Source: HGM04593 sp045644465 (GTDB taxonomy: Bacteria > Bacteroidota > Bacteroidia > Bacteroidales > Bacteroidaceae). Taken from it: 64,000 bases of DNA. Below the pieces are notes generated by a model. It made no database searches and was not told the DNA's origin. It saw only the letters and a list, made by a program, of their open reading frames with translations. Below, piece by piece: positions 1 to 8,801 of this stretch (its first letter is position 1; the number at the start of each line of letters is the position of its first letter). The stretch spans positions 143,201 to 207,200 of the forward strand of contig JAZRGV010000006.1 of the NCBI GenBank assembly GCA_045644465.1. The letters run 5' to 3'. Both the position numbers and the translations under genes were made by a program.

Positions 1-1070
1 CCTTTTTCGGCCATCTCATTCATCTTCTCGCTTCGTATCTGTACCTCAATCCACTCTCCATGTGTGCTCATGAATGTGGCGTGCAGAGCTTTGTATCCGT
101 TGGTTCTTGGCTTGTTTACCCAGTCGCGCAGACGGTCGGGATGTGCATTGTACAATTTTGTCAAGGCAATATATATATTGAAGCACTCGTTGTTCTCGTC
201 GCGTCCTTCGCGTGGCTTGAAAATTATTCGTACTGCAAGTATATCATAGATATCTTCAAAGGCTACATGCTTCTTCTGCATCTTGTTCCAGATGGAATAT
301 GGCGATTTCACTCGTCCTATTATCTCGTATTCAAGTCCCATGGCATCGAGCTGCTCGCGTATGGGGTTTGTGAATTGGGCATATAGCTTGTCGCGCTCCT
401 GTTGTGTCTTTTCTATCTTTTTCTCTATGCGGTGATACTCCTCGGGGTGTTCATAGCGGAAACTGAGGTTCTCCAGCTCGGTCTTTATGCGACTCAATCC
501 CAGGCGATATGCTATTGGAGCGTATATGTAGAGTGTTTCGCCTGCAATCTTGTACTGTTTGTTGACGTGCATGAATTCGAGTGTACGCATGTTGTGCAGG
601 CGGTCGGCAATCTTGATGAGTATCACTCGTATGTCTTCGCTCATGGTGAGCAGCAGCTTCTTGAAGTTTTCGGCCTGTTCCGATGCGTGTGCACCGAACA
701 CGCCTCCGGCAATTTTGGTAAGTCCGTTGACAATGTTTGCTATCTTGTCGCCAAAAAGGTTTCTTATGTCGTCAACAGTGTAATCTGTGTCTTCTACAAC
801 ATCGTGTAGCAATGCAGCGCAGATGGATGTTGAACCCAAGCCAATCTCCTTGCATACTATGCGCGCAACGGCAAGTGGATGCATTATATATGCCTCGCCA
901 CTGTGTCGTCTCACTCCTTTGTGTGCCTGGCGTGCGAAGTTGAATGCTTTGGTTATGATTTCAACTTTCTTGCGATGTTGCGATGCCAAATATATATCCA
1001 GCAACTCCTGAAAGGCTTCGTTTATTTGAGCCTCTTCATCAATCATCTTTTTCTCTTCGTTGCTTTCCAT
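1..1070 (-). CDS. RelA/SpoT family bifunctional (p)ppGpp synthetase/hydrolase, 3' end beyond window
   Basis: Translating the reverse strand from ATG at 1070 gives 356 residues with no stop before the window edge, so the C-terminal part (TGS, ACT) is missing. The HD hydrolase domain comes first: a metal-site His in YIMHPLAVA, the HDVVED signature and IADRLHNMRT, so the hydrolase residues look intact. The synthetase domain follows, with GRVKSPYSIWNK, DIYDILAVRI, GYKALHATF and WIEVQIRSEKM, so synthesis also looks competent. The enzyme makes and degrades the cytoplasmic alarmone (p)ppGpp. It starts 11 bp after the lytic transglycosylase stop, so it is the last visible gene of the parA-parB operon. 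Whether it is called RelA, SpoT or Rel cannot be decided here. Confidence 0.93.
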   Translation of the reverse strand, partial: MESNEEKKMIDEEAQINEAFQELLDIYLASQHRKKVEIITKAFNFARQAHKGVRRHSGEAYIMHPLAVARIVCKEIGLGSTSICAALLHDVVEDTDYTVDDIRNLFGDKIANIVNGLTKIAGGVFGAHASEQAENFKKLLLTMSEDIRVILIKIADRLHNMRTLEFMHVNKQYKIAGETLYIYAPIAYRLGLSRIKTELENLSFRYEHPEEYHRIEKKIEKTQQERDKLYAQFTNPIREQLDAMGLEYEIIGRVKSPYSIWNKMQKKHVAFEDIYDILAVRIIFKPREGRDENNECFNIYIALTKLYNAHPDRLRDWVNKPRTNGYKALHATFMSTHGEWIEVQIRSEKMNEMAEK

Positions 1071-1081
1071 GCCGGTAGAAG

Positions 1082-2401
1082 TTAATATATGTTGAGGTAC
1101 TGTCCTGCTCTGATGTTGGTGTTACGCATTCCGTTCCACTTCATTATTTGCTTGACTGTTACCCTGTATTTGAGTGCTATGCCACCAAGTGTCTCGCCGC
1201 TTCTCACCTTATGGCGTTTGAGTATGCCACGTCCGCCATCGTTGGCTTTTGCTTGTTTGAGCATTTCGGCGATGCTTACTCTTGGGAAGAACTCCTGCTC
1301 CTTATGCTTGTATATGCTGTCTTCGTTGGCAAGGAATTCTGTTACAAGGTTGTTTGTGAGTCGCAGTGTGTATGGCTCGTTCTCGCCAGGGATAATATCT
1401 TTTATGTATTGCGGGTTTAAGGCGCGTATCTCTTCTATCTCGGCACCACACACCTCGGCAATCTGCTTGAAGTGCAGGTTCTTTGAAACCACAATAGTAT
1501 CGGTGGTAATAGGTGTATTGGGCTTCATGGGGCTTATGCCATGCTCCTTGTAGAATGTCATTATGTAGTTTGCAGCAATGAACATCGGCAAATATCCGCG
1601 TGTCTCGCGAGGAAGATAATAGTATAACTCCCAGAAGTCGGTCTTGCCGTCGGAGCGTGCAATGGCTTTTTTTACATTTCCCGGGCCGCAGTTATATGCA
1701 GCAATGGCTAGTTCCCATTTGCCGAACATCTTGTATAGGTCGGCAAGAAAACGTACCGCGGCCTTTGTCGATTTTATTGGGTCGAAACGCTCGTCAATGT
1801 AGTTATTCGACTTCAAACCATACAATTTTGCTGTTGAGAACATAAATTGCCACAATCCCTTAGCATTTGCTCTTGATACGGCCTTGGGGTTCAGTGCCGA
1901 CTCAATTATTGGCAGATATTTCAGCTCATTAGGTATTCCGGCTTTGTCAATCTCTTCTTCTATTATGGGCATATAGAATTCAGACATACCCAACATATAT
2001 GCAACAAGTGAACGGTTCTTTGTTGTGTATGCATCGATGCACGACCTTACCATTCTGTTGTATGGCATCTTTACTATTGTGGGCATACTCTGCAGACGTT
2101 CTGCATATATGGTGTCGGTTATTTTAATCTCTTTGTATTGGGTAGTATCATAGTCGAGTGCCTTGAGCAGGTTACGTGCCTGCCAACAGTTCAGCATGCT
2201 GTCGATCTCCTCAAGCATATATCCGGGAACTTCAAAGTCGATACTGTCGGGGAATTCAACAGTTGTGTTGAACAATGTAGTTATGCTGTCAGTTGGTACT
2301 ACATCCTTATTTTCGGCCACAGAGTCTGGCATGAATGTGCCTGCCATCGATGAGGTGGCAAGCATAACAAAGATTGTCAGAGCAGTAATGGTTTTGTACA
2401 T
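1082..2401 (-). CDS. mltD: Secreted MltD-like lytic transglycosylase with C-terminal LysM
   Basis: This 439-residue protein starts with a signal peptide (MYKTITALTIFVMLATSSMA). A soluble lytic transglycosylase (SLT, GH23) domain spans about 150-270. The probable catalytic Glu is E167 in LPIIESALNP, and ANAKGLWQFM and AAYNCGPGNV are the usual downstream SLT motifs. Around 320-375 there is a weaker LysM-like stretch (LHFKQIAEVCGAEIEEI), and a clear LysM occupies the last 45 residues (HKVRSGETLGGIALKYRVTV). The family cleaves peptidoglycan glycan strands to 1,6-anhydro products, here in the periplasm. It is 24 bp downstream of the DUF5683 gene and 11 bp upstream of the RelA/SpoT gene. The exact Mlt subclass is inferred from the SLT plus LysM order. 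Confidence 0.9.
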   Translation of the reverse strand: MYKTITALTIFVMLATSSMAGTFMPDSVAENKDVVPTDSITTLFNTTVEFPDSIDFEVPGYMLEEIDSMLNCWQARNLLKALDYDTTQYKEIKITDTIYAERLQSMPTIVKMPYNRMVRSCIDAYTTKNRSLVAYMLGMSEFYMPIIEEEIDKAGIPNELKYLPIIESALNPKAVSRANAKGLWQFMFSTAKLYGLKSNNYIDERFDPIKSTKAAVRFLADLYKMFGKWELAIAAYNCGPGNVKKAIARSDGKTDFWELYYYLPRETRGYLPMFIAANYIMTFYKEHGISPMKPNTPITTDTIVVSKNLHFKQIAEVCGAEIEEIRALNPQYIKDIIPGENEPYTLRLTNNLVTEFLANEDSIYKHKEQEFFPRVSIAEMLKQAKANDGGRGILKRHKVRSGETLGGIALKYRVTVKQIMKWNGMRNTNIRAGQYLNIY

Positions 2402-2425
2402 TTTTTGTAATATGTTTCTTTTATG

Positions 2426-3166
2426 TTAAAATGTTATGTGGCAGTTAAAACCGTAGTAGTTGTTGTCGCGAGTGAACTGTTCCTTTCCATGAATCATTTG
2501 TGGCTCAATAGTGAGGTTTATGTCGTCGCTTATGTCAAAGCTCGACAGTTGTGCGTCAACATAGGCATCTATCACCGACAACGCATATACTCCTATTGTT
2601 GCGAATATGCTCATGTCGCGCCAACGGCGATAGCGGTCCTTTCTTTTTTTGAACAGGTTCTTCAGGTACTCCTTGTTTGCATCAAAGTTATATCCCGGCC
2701 TGAAAAAATCCTTGAACGAATTGGTATTCGGGTCGCTGTCCATAATGTCAAGGTATGCCTGGCGGTAATCTTTATACATCTGTCCATTCCAGTTATAGGC
2801 ATACATACAACCCACAAAACCACCGTAAACTATGGGCAGTTTCCAATATTTGCGGTTGTATATCTGTCCTCCGCCGGGTATTACAAGCGCAAGCCATGTT
2901 GCTGTCTGCACGTCGGGTTTCCAAATCTTTTTAGGCTCGTTGCCAGCAACATCGCTGCTGTCGGTTGCCATAATTGAACTTTTTGCTATAAAATCGTCAT
3001 ACGCAATCTCGGCTGCAATGGAGTCGTGTCTCATGGTCGATATAAATAGCGAGTCGCCGGCGGCCTCTTTCTGTTCCGTCTGCGATTGCGCCATAGCTTT
3101 TGTGCCGGCTGTTAATGACAGAAAAGCAATAATAATTAAACCGTATGTCAGCCGTAAATACTGCAC
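2426..3166 (-). CDS. DUF5683 family membrane-associated protein
   Basis: This is a 246-residue protein with an N-terminal signal or anchor segment and cleavage probably near AMAQSQ. A polar linker follows, then the DUF5683 core: WKPDVQTATWLALVIPGGGQ, IYNRKYWKLPIVYGGFVG, and a second hydrophobic helix near ATIGVYALSVIDAYVDAQL. The PGGGQIYNRKYWK signature is what I recognise. Its function is unknown. Two or more hydrophobic helices suggest an envelope protein. The gene sits 5 bp after parB and 24 bp before the MltD-like gene, so it is co-transcribed with both. The order parB-DUF5683-mltD-relA is one I remember from several Bacteroidales chromosomes, which suggests an envelope or division-linked role. 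That role is inference. Confidence 0.85.
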   Translation of the reverse strand: MQYLRLTYGLIIIAFLSLTAGTKAMAQSQTEQKEAAGDSLFISTMRHDSIAAEIAYDDFIAKSSIMATDSSDVAGNEPKKIWKPDVQTATWLALVIPGGGQIYNRKYWKLPIVYGGFVGCMYAYNWNGQMYKDYRQAYLDIMDSDPNTNSFKDFFRPGYNFDANKEYLKNLFKKRKDRYRRWRDMSIFATIGVYALSVIDAYVDAQLSSFDISDDINLTIEPQMIHGKEQFTRDNNYYGFNCHITF

Positions 3167-3171
3167 TGTAC

Positions 3172-4062
3172 TTATTGGTTTAGTTTGTCGAATATAGCAA
3201 TTATGCGTTCCAATTCCTCTTCGTTCTTGAACTTGATGCTTATTTTTCCATTTCCTTTTTCATTGCATGTGAGCTGTACAGGGGTTTGGAAAAAATGTGT
3301 CAGATGCTTCTTGAGTTGATGGAAGGTGTCGCTCTGTTTTTTGTTGTTGCTACCTGCTTTTGCAACAGGTGTTTCGCTCTCTTTGGTGTTGCGTACAAGC
3401 TCTTCTACTTCACGCACCGAATATCCATTCTTTATTGTCTCGTTGAATATTCTAATCTGGTCGGCATGTGATGTCAGCGACAATAGCGCTTTGGCATGTC
3501 CCATGTCAATCTGTTTCTCTTTAAGTGCAACCTGAATGTTGCCTGGCAACTTTAAAAGACGCAAAAAGTTTGCTATTGTGGCACGTCCTTTGCCCACGCG
3601 TTTGCTCAACTGCTCTTGCGACAGATTGTGTTGCTCTATAAGCTGCTGGTATGCCAATGCTATTTCAAGTGGATTAAGGTCTTCTCGTTGAATATTCTCA
3701 ATGAGAGCCATCTCCATTGTATCTTTTTCGTTTGCACTCAAAATATACGCAGGAATGGTACTTTTCCCAGCCAATTGTGATGCTCGGAATCGTCTTTCAC
3801 CGGCAATAATCATATAAGTGCCATCATCCTCTTTACGAAGTGTTATAGGTTGAATTACCCCAAGCTCGCTTATTGAATCTGCGAGTTCCTGCAAGGCCTC
3901 TTCGTTGAAGTCTCGGCGTGGCTGGTTGGGGTTGGCATGTATCTTAGATATCTCTATTTCGCCAATAGATGATGAAGCAATAGAGCGTATGGCCTCGGTT
4001 GAAATCAGAGCGTCAAGTCCTCGTCCTCCTCCGCCTCCTAATGTGAATTTCTGTTTTGCCAT
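3172..4062 (-). CDS. parB: ParB/Spo0J chromosome partitioning protein
   Basis: The protein has 296 residues, normal for chromosomal ParB. The N-terminal ParB/Srx domain contains IHANPNQPRRDF and the GERRFRA box (about 88-94), which forms the CTP-binding pocket in this family. It is followed by ENIQREDLNPLEIA. A helix-turn-helix lies near 145-170 (LSQEQLSKRVGKGRATI), and a C-terminal dimerisation domain ends FKNEEELERIIAIFDKL. ParB loads on parS, spreads as a CTP-dependent clamp and stimulates ParA. The ATG overlaps the parA stop by one base (TAATG), implying translational coupling. No canonical contiguous parS was seen in this window, but see the palindrome at 4949-4996. Confidence 0.96.
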   Translation of the reverse strand: MAKQKFTLGGGGGRGLDALISTEAIRSIASSSIGEIEISKIHANPNQPRRDFNEEALQELADSISELGVIQPITLRKEDDGTYMIIAGERRFRASQLAGKSTIPAYILSANEKDTMEMALIENIQREDLNPLEIALAYQQLIEQHNLSQEQLSKRVGKGRATIANFLRLLKLPGNIQVALKEKQIDMGHAKALLSLTSHADQIRIFNETIKNGYSVREVEELVRNTKESETPVAKAGSNNKKQSDTFHQLKKHLTHFFQTPVQLTCNEKGNGKISIKFKNEEELERIIAIFDKLNQ

Positions 4063-4829
4063 TATTTTTTGTTTCTTTTTATTACTTCGTCGGCAAGTGC
4101 CAGATAATTCTTTGCTCCTGTCGATTCTGCGTCGTACATAATAACCGGAATACCCATACTTGGTGCCTCTCCAAGTCTGATGTTACGCTGTATCACCGTT
4201 TCGAACACCAACTCGCGGAAGTGCTTCTTAACTTCGTTATATACCTGGTTGCTTAGGCGCAGGCGTGAGTTGAACATTGTTAACAGGAAACCTTCGATGT
4301 CAAGCTTGGGATTTAGGTTCGATTTAATGATTTTGATGGTGTTCAACAACTTGCTGATACCTTCAAGAGCAAAATATTCGCATTGTACAGGTATAATCAC
4401 CGAGTCGGCAGCTGTTAGCGAGTTCACAGTTATTAATCCCAACGAAGGAGAACTATCTATCAATATATAGTCATACTTATCCTTTATTGGTGCAAGTGTC
4501 TCGCGCATGATTTTCTCTCGGTTAGGCATGTCGAGCATCTCAATCTCCGCACCCACAAGGTCGATGTGCGACGGAATGATGTCAAGTCCCTCGACACAAG
4601 TCTTGTGTATTCCTTGTTCGGGAGTTGCATTGCCTATGAGGCATTCATAAATGGAGTATTCAATATTGCGTATATCAATGCCAAGGCCCGATGATGCGTT
4701 GGCCTGAGGGTCGGCATCAATGACTAGAACCTTTTTTTCAAGTGTAGCCAATGAAGCTGCCAGATTTATAGTTGTAGTGGTTTTTCCTACACCACCTTTT
4801 TGATTTGCTAATGCTATTATTTTTCCCAT
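4062..4829 (-). CDS. parA: ParA/Soj ATPase
   Basis: From ATG at 4829 the protein has 255 residues. The deviant Walker A motif QKGGVGKTT lies at residues 10-18, followed by VLVIDADPQANASSGLG (Walker A', about 40-56) and YDYILIDSSPSLGLIT (Walker B). An upstream in-frame ATG at 4847 would add MGQSNY. I prefer 4829 because homologs begin MGKIIALANQKGG. ParA is the nucleoid-binding ATPase that moves ParB-parS complexes. This is the first gene of the operon. A -7-like box TAACTTCG (reverse strand, 4880-4887) lies 50 bp upstream, without an obvious -33 partner. Confidence 0.96.
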   Translation of the reverse strand: MGKIIALANQKGGVGKTTTTINLAASLATLEKKVLVIDADPQANASSGLGIDIRNIEYSIYECLIGNATPEQGIHKTCVEGLDIIPSHIDLVGAEIEMLDMPNREKIMRETLAPIKDKYDYILIDSSPSLGLITVNSLTAADSVIIPVQCEYFALEGISKLLNTIKIIKSNLNPKLDIEGFLLTMFNSRLRLSNQVYNEVKKHFRELVFETVIQRNIRLGEAPSMGIPVIMYDAESTGAKNYLALADEVIKRNKK

Positions 4830-4879
4830 ATAGTTTGATTGTCCCAACGTCTCTGTTGGCCTTTTGTCATTTAATTATG

Positions 4880-4887
4880 CGAAGTTA
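4880..4887 (-). promoter_or_regulatory. Candidate -7 element upstream of parA
   Basis: The reverse strand reads TAACTTCG, matching the Bacteroides -7 variant TAnnTTCG. The expected -33 position is A/T only, so this is a weak call. Confidence 0.3.
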
Positions 4888-4948
4888 TGAAAAAAAAAGT
4901 AATGTATTTTATAAAAATTCAATAACTTATGAACAATCGGTTAATAAC

Positions 4949-4996
4949 AATAATAAAAAATGTTACACAGCGCGCTGTGTAACATTTTTTATTATT
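4949..4996 (-). terminator. Perfect 24-bp inverted repeat, terminator of the GH84 gene
   Basis: Two 24-base arms (4949-4972 and 4973-4996) are perfectly complementary with no spacer. The core is GTTACACAGCGCGCTGTGTAAC and the outer arms are A/T runs. It lies 15 bp after the GH84 stop on the reverse strand and would leave a U-rich 3' end, as an intrinsic terminator does. The eight-base half TGTTACAC and its mirror GTGTAACA also match parS half-sites, which is discussed as a finding. Confidence 0.75.
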
Positions 4997-5010
4997 ACAG
5001 TTTGTTCCGT

Positions 5011-7905
5011 TTATTCAGCAACGAAACGCAATACTTCGGTGCCGTATTTGTACTTTGCAACTGCAATGTATATGCCATTTGCAAGTTCTGCGGTTGAAAC
5101 AGGAGTTCCTGTACTTTGCTTTACAATCCGGCCGTCGGTTGAGTAAACGATAATGCTCTCAGCCTCCTCTGCAACAATCTCACCCCCGTTGTATGTCAAT
5201 CTGTTGCTTTCGATCTTTTCGACTGAAGTGTATTTCTCTTTTGATATAATCTTCACGGTGTAGCTCTCGGAGCGTGATATTTCTTTAGATTCCAATCTGT
5301 CACCCGAAACCACAAGATATGTCGATTTGCTGTTCTTTGCGGCACTTTGTGTCCATTGCATAGAGTAGTCGTCGCCCATAACGGTTATCAGGTATGTGTT
5401 CCAGTCGCTATAGTATGCATTTGTTCCGAATACACCATATTCGTTTATGTAGCGTCCGTCGGCGTTGCTTGTTATTTTGTAACAATCTTTTCCGTTTGCA
5501 TCAATGGAAATTTTCCATTCTTGTGCAATAGTAGGTTCATCTATGGTCTGGAATGTTGGCGTTCCTCCGTTGCCATTAATATTGCTGTTGGTGAGGAATC
5601 TGTTTCCATCCATAATGTAGTACACCTTGCCACTTTCTATATAGCCACCTTGTGGCTTTTCGCCCAATGGTACAATGTCAAATATGAATTGTGAAGGCAA
5701 AGCCTCGTTTGAGTTGCTTGTCTCTATCTGTGTTCCGTTTACCTTCCAGTATTTGTCACCTGCTTTGCCACCGTTCTTTATTGCATACTTTCCGTTGGCA
5801 AGCATTATTATTTCGTATGTGTGCCATACTGCTTCGTATGGGTTTGTGGCATCACTAACGGTGAAACTACCGTTCTCGTTGAGGTAGCGGTAGTCCTCAA
5901 GGTTTGTAATCTTGTAACGGTTTGTGCTTGGGTCAACGCTTATCTTCCACTCTTGTCGTTGTGGACGTATGTTGTCATGCTCGGCCTGGAATACAGGTTT
6001 TGTTCCTGCTGCCTTATTGTTGTTCGTTAGATACTGGCCGTTGTACATAATGTGATATGTGCCATTCTCCAATACCTGTGCTGGGAACACATCGGTGCGG
6101 TAGTTATAAACCTCCTTGTATTCAGCAATGAGTGTGCCAATGATATCTTTTATAAACGGTTCAATATGTACAGTGCCGACCACCGGTGTCGCAACTCTTG
6201 GCGATCCATCAAAATCGCGTGAGCGCAATGCTCCCTGAGCCTCATCGTATTCTTTGTATTTTAAGTAGTTTTCGATAAATTTTTCGGGGTTCTTTTCTGC
6301 AAGTGCATTGTTCATCTCAATGGCGCATACACCCTTTTGGCCAAGATATTTCATTGATTGAATCCATGGTTCAATTTCCTTTGTCAGCGCAGGCGCCTCA
6401 TCGGTAGTCAAGAGTGTCTCGGCTGTGCTTACCAACTTATAGAACTGTTCGCCAACAGCTGCGTATGCAGCCTCTCTGTCGGTTGCAATTTTGTTGTTGT
6501 AGGTCTCTTTTGCCTCGACAAATTCGGGCGATTCGTCCATGCGGCGCAGGCCATGATCGTTTATACCCAAATCGACATTGTTCTCGCAGAAGAAACGGAA
6601 CGCCTCGTAATTTTCAGGCATCAGGTATTTCATTGCTGCCTCCCACGATGCATTAGAGTCATAAGCTGGCATGTTCCATGTGTAGTCGGCGATGCTGAAG
6701 AGCGACACTTTTGATGCTTCGGCATATTCCATTGGATTGGAAACAAAGCCTGATAGCATATCTGCGATATTAAGATCATTTCCGTATGTGGGGCCCATCA
6801 ACAGGTGGTTGATGCAATAGTCGCTTACAGGGTAGTTGAGCCAGATATATGCCTTGCGCTTTATCTGGTTGTTTATCCATGTCATGTCGCCATAGTTAAT
6901 CATATCCACAACGCTGTTTCCGGTCCACATTATGTTGATGTCGCTGTTCATTATATCGCCGAGTGCAGGCAGATATATGCTGTTGGCCCAACCGCGATTG
7001 TATTGTGTGGGGCATATAGTAAGTGGCTTTACATCGGGAAAATCCTTCTTGAGTTCGGCTGCAATATAGTTCATCAGTTCAGCCTGCTCGTCGCCATGTG
7101 TACCGTCGTCACCCCAAAGGTCGTCCCAGAACACAGCAAAGCTTCTTACTCCAAGTTTGCACATTGCCTTAAGCTTGTTAACGATATTTGCTCTGTCTTT
7201 GTCGTTCCACTGTATATCCTCGCCCGGGTGAATGGCCCACATGAACTCAATCTTGTTTGCTTTGGCAACGTTGACATATTCAGTTATTTTGTTGCCAAGT
7301 TCGGTGGGGTACTCCTCGCGCCATTTGCTTCTGTGGTAAGCATCGTCTTTAGGGCCGTAAATATATACGTTCATCTTCATTTCTCCGAACATTTCAAGGA
7401 GTCCCATGCGGTCGGCTTCGCTGTAAGGGTTTCCATAATATCCCTCTACAAGTCCGCGCTGTGGCACGCTTGGATAGTCGGTGATGGTGGCGCACATCAC
7501 ATTGGACTGTGATGTCATCTGTATGAATGTCTGCACGCCGTAGTATGTACCTGAACCGTCATTTCCGGCAATAACAACTTTGTTGTTATTTACTTCAATG
7601 TAATATCCTTCGGCTTTTTGCGGAATAAGGCTCTCGTATTCGGCAACAGCGTTGTCGCCTCTCTCGCCAATAATAACCTGTACCGTTCCATTCTCGGTGT
7701 TGAATATCTTATTGAAAAGCGAAACGGCATCCGCATCGGCCTCCTCTGCACCGCTGAGGGTATAAGCTGCGTTACTTGAAAATGCCATCTCTGTTCCCCA
7801 AACAACACTCTGTGGTTTTGGGTAAATCTCTGTTTGCTGTGCGTTTGTAACTTGTGCTGCCAAGAGCATCAACGCCAATGCAAATCCGCTTAAAAATTTA
7901 TTCAT
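5011..7905 (-). CDS. Secreted GH84 beta-N-acetylglucosaminidase (O-GlcNAcase/hyaluronidase type)
   Basis: This 964-residue protein has a signal peptide (MNKFLSGFALALMLLAAQVTNAQ). A GH20b/GH84 N-terminal domain precedes the catalytic barrel, which opens with RGLVEGYYGNPYSEADRMGL (about 148-167). The Asp pair for substrate-assisted catalysis is in FAVFWDDLWGDD (about 258-269), the position expected for NagJ and BT_4395-type enzymes. The C-terminal third has two related lectin-like modules (GTYHIMYNGQYLTNN near 625 and KVYYIMDGNRFLTNS near 760). The last 60 residues resemble a secretion or sorting tail (IIVYSTDGRIVKQS, ANGIYIAVAKYKYG). It removes beta-GlcNAc from host glycoproteins or similar glycans. 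It stands alone with its own promoter and terminator. The family call is firm, the natural substrate is not. Confidence 0.93.
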   Translation of the reverse strand: MNKFLSGFALALMLLAAQVTNAQQTEIYPKPQSVVWGTEMAFSSNAAYTLSGAEEADADAVSLFNKIFNTENGTVQVIIGERGDNAVAEYESLIPQKAEGYYIEVNNNKVVIAGNDGSGTYYGVQTFIQMTSQSNVMCATITDYPSVPQRGLVEGYYGNPYSEADRMGLLEMFGEMKMNVYIYGPKDDAYHRSKWREEYPTELGNKITEYVNVAKANKIEFMWAIHPGEDIQWNDKDRANIVNKLKAMCKLGVRSFAVFWDDLWGDDGTHGDEQAELMNYIAAELKKDFPDVKPLTICPTQYNRGWANSIYLPALGDIMNSDINIMWTGNSVVDMINYGDMTWINNQIKRKAYIWLNYPVSDYCINHLLMGPTYGNDLNIADMLSGFVSNPMEYAEASKVSLFSIADYTWNMPAYDSNASWEAAMKYLMPENYEAFRFFCENNVDLGINDHGLRRMDESPEFVEAKETYNNKIATDREAAYAAVGEQFYKLVSTAETLLTTDEAPALTKEIEPWIQSMKYLGQKGVCAIEMNNALAEKNPEKFIENYLKYKEYDEAQGALRSRDFDGSPRVATPVVGTVHIEPFIKDIIGTLIAEYKEVYNYRTDVFPAQVLENGTYHIMYNGQYLTNNNKAAGTKPVFQAEHDNIRPQRQEWKISVDPSTNRYKITNLEDYRYLNENGSFTVSDATNPYEAVWHTYEIIMLANGKYAIKNGGKAGDKYWKVNGTQIETSNSNEALPSQFIFDIVPLGEKPQGGYIESGKVYYIMDGNRFLTNSNINGNGGTPTFQTIDEPTIAQEWKISIDANGKDCYKITSNADGRYINEYGVFGTNAYYSDWNTYLITVMGDDYSMQWTQSAAKNSKSTYLVVSGDRLESKEISRSESYTVKIISKEKYTSVEKIESNRLTYNGGEIVAEEAESIIVYSTDGRIVKQSTGTPVSTAELANGIYIAVAKYKYGTEVLRFVAE

Positions 7906-7932
7906 ATTGATAAAAAGTTTTAATTTCTAATG

Positions 7933-7964
7933 CGAAGATATGTATTAAAGATGATTTCGACAAA
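7933..7964 (-). promoter_or_regulatory. Bacteroides-type promoter for the GH84 gene
   Basis: The reverse strand carries TTTG (7964-7961), a 20-base spacer, then TATCTTCG (7940-7933), fitting the Bacteroides -33/-7 consensus. The predicted start of transcription is about 25 bases before the ATG at 7905. Confidence 0.6.
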
Positions 7965-7971
7965 TTTTTAT

Positions 7972-7979
7972 TATTTTTG
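7972..7979 (+). promoter_or_regulatory. Candidate -7 element for surE-lpxB
   Basis: TATTTTTG matches TAnnTTTG 26 bases before the surE ATG. No convincing -33 box lies 19-20 bases upstream. Confidence 0.35.
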
Positions 7980-8005
7980 CCAACATAAATATATACAATT
8001 GCTTT

Positions 8006-8767
8006 ATGAGTAAACGACCATTGATATTGGTGTCAAACGACGACGGCTATCAGGCCAAAGGTATTAACTCTCTTTTGCAGGTGTTGAAGGAGTTCGGCGA
8101 TGTTGTTGCCGTTGCTCCGCATACAGGACGCTCCGGTAAAGGATGTGCCATAACAAGTGAGACACCCATAAAAACAACCCTTATATCTTCGGAGCCTGGG
8201 CTCGAGATATATTCATGTACAGGAACGCCCTGCGACTGTGTGAAAATTGCATGTCATGCGATAGTGCCACGCACGCCCAATCTCATTGTCGGTGGTATCA
8301 ACCATGGCGACAACTCCGCTGTCAATGCTCACTATTCGGGAACAATGGGTGTTGTTATGGAAGGCTGTATGAAAGGTATTCCATCGGTGGCATTTTCATT
8401 GTGTTCACATGATGCCGATGCCGACTTTACGCCAACATACGATGTTATACGCAAGGTCGTTGCAAATGTGCTTGAGCGTGGATTGCCATATGGTAGCTGT
8501 TTGAATGTCAACTTCCCCGATACTCCTGATTATAAGGGTGTACGAGTATGTCGTCAGGCTTATGGCACTTGGGTGAATGAATGGGAATCGCATAACCACC
8601 CGCGTGGTGGTCAGTGGTGGTGGCTCACCGGTGAGTTTCATATTGATGACACCGATGAATATTCCGACAGGGTAGCATTGAACAATGGCTATGTGGCTAT
8701 AACGCCTACAAAAATCGATTTAACCGATTACACTCTGCTGAATGAGATGCAGAACTGGAATTTATAA
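8006..8767 (+). CDS. surE: 5'/3'-nucleotidase SurE
   Basis: The protein has 253 residues, the usual SurE length. The metal-binding NDDG is at residues 11-14 (ILVSNDDGYQAKGI). It is followed by VAVAPHTGRSGKGCAIT with the conserved Ser, TGTPCDCVKIA, and GINHGDNS, a metal ligand loop. The family dephosphorylates nucleoside monophosphates and short polyphosphate in the cytoplasm. The gene is 34 bp upstream of lpxB in the same direction, so the two are probably one operon. This surE-lpxB pairing is common in Bacteroidetes. Confidence 0.96.
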   Translation: MSKRPLILVSNDDGYQAKGINSLLQVLKEFGDVVAVAPHTGRSGKGCAITSETPIKTTLISSEPGLEIYSCTGTPCDCVKIACHAIVPRTPNLIVGGINHGDNSAVNAHYSGTMGVVMEGCMKGIPSVAFSLCSHDADADFTPTYDVIRKVVANVLERGLPYGSCLNVNFPDTPDYKGVRVCRQAYGTWVNEWESHNHPRGGQWWWLTGEFHIDDTDEYSDRVALNNGYVAITPTKIDLTDYTLLNEMQNWNL

Positions 8768-8801
8768 GTGTTGCGTTGAAGGTTTTATTTAAAACAGATT
8801 T

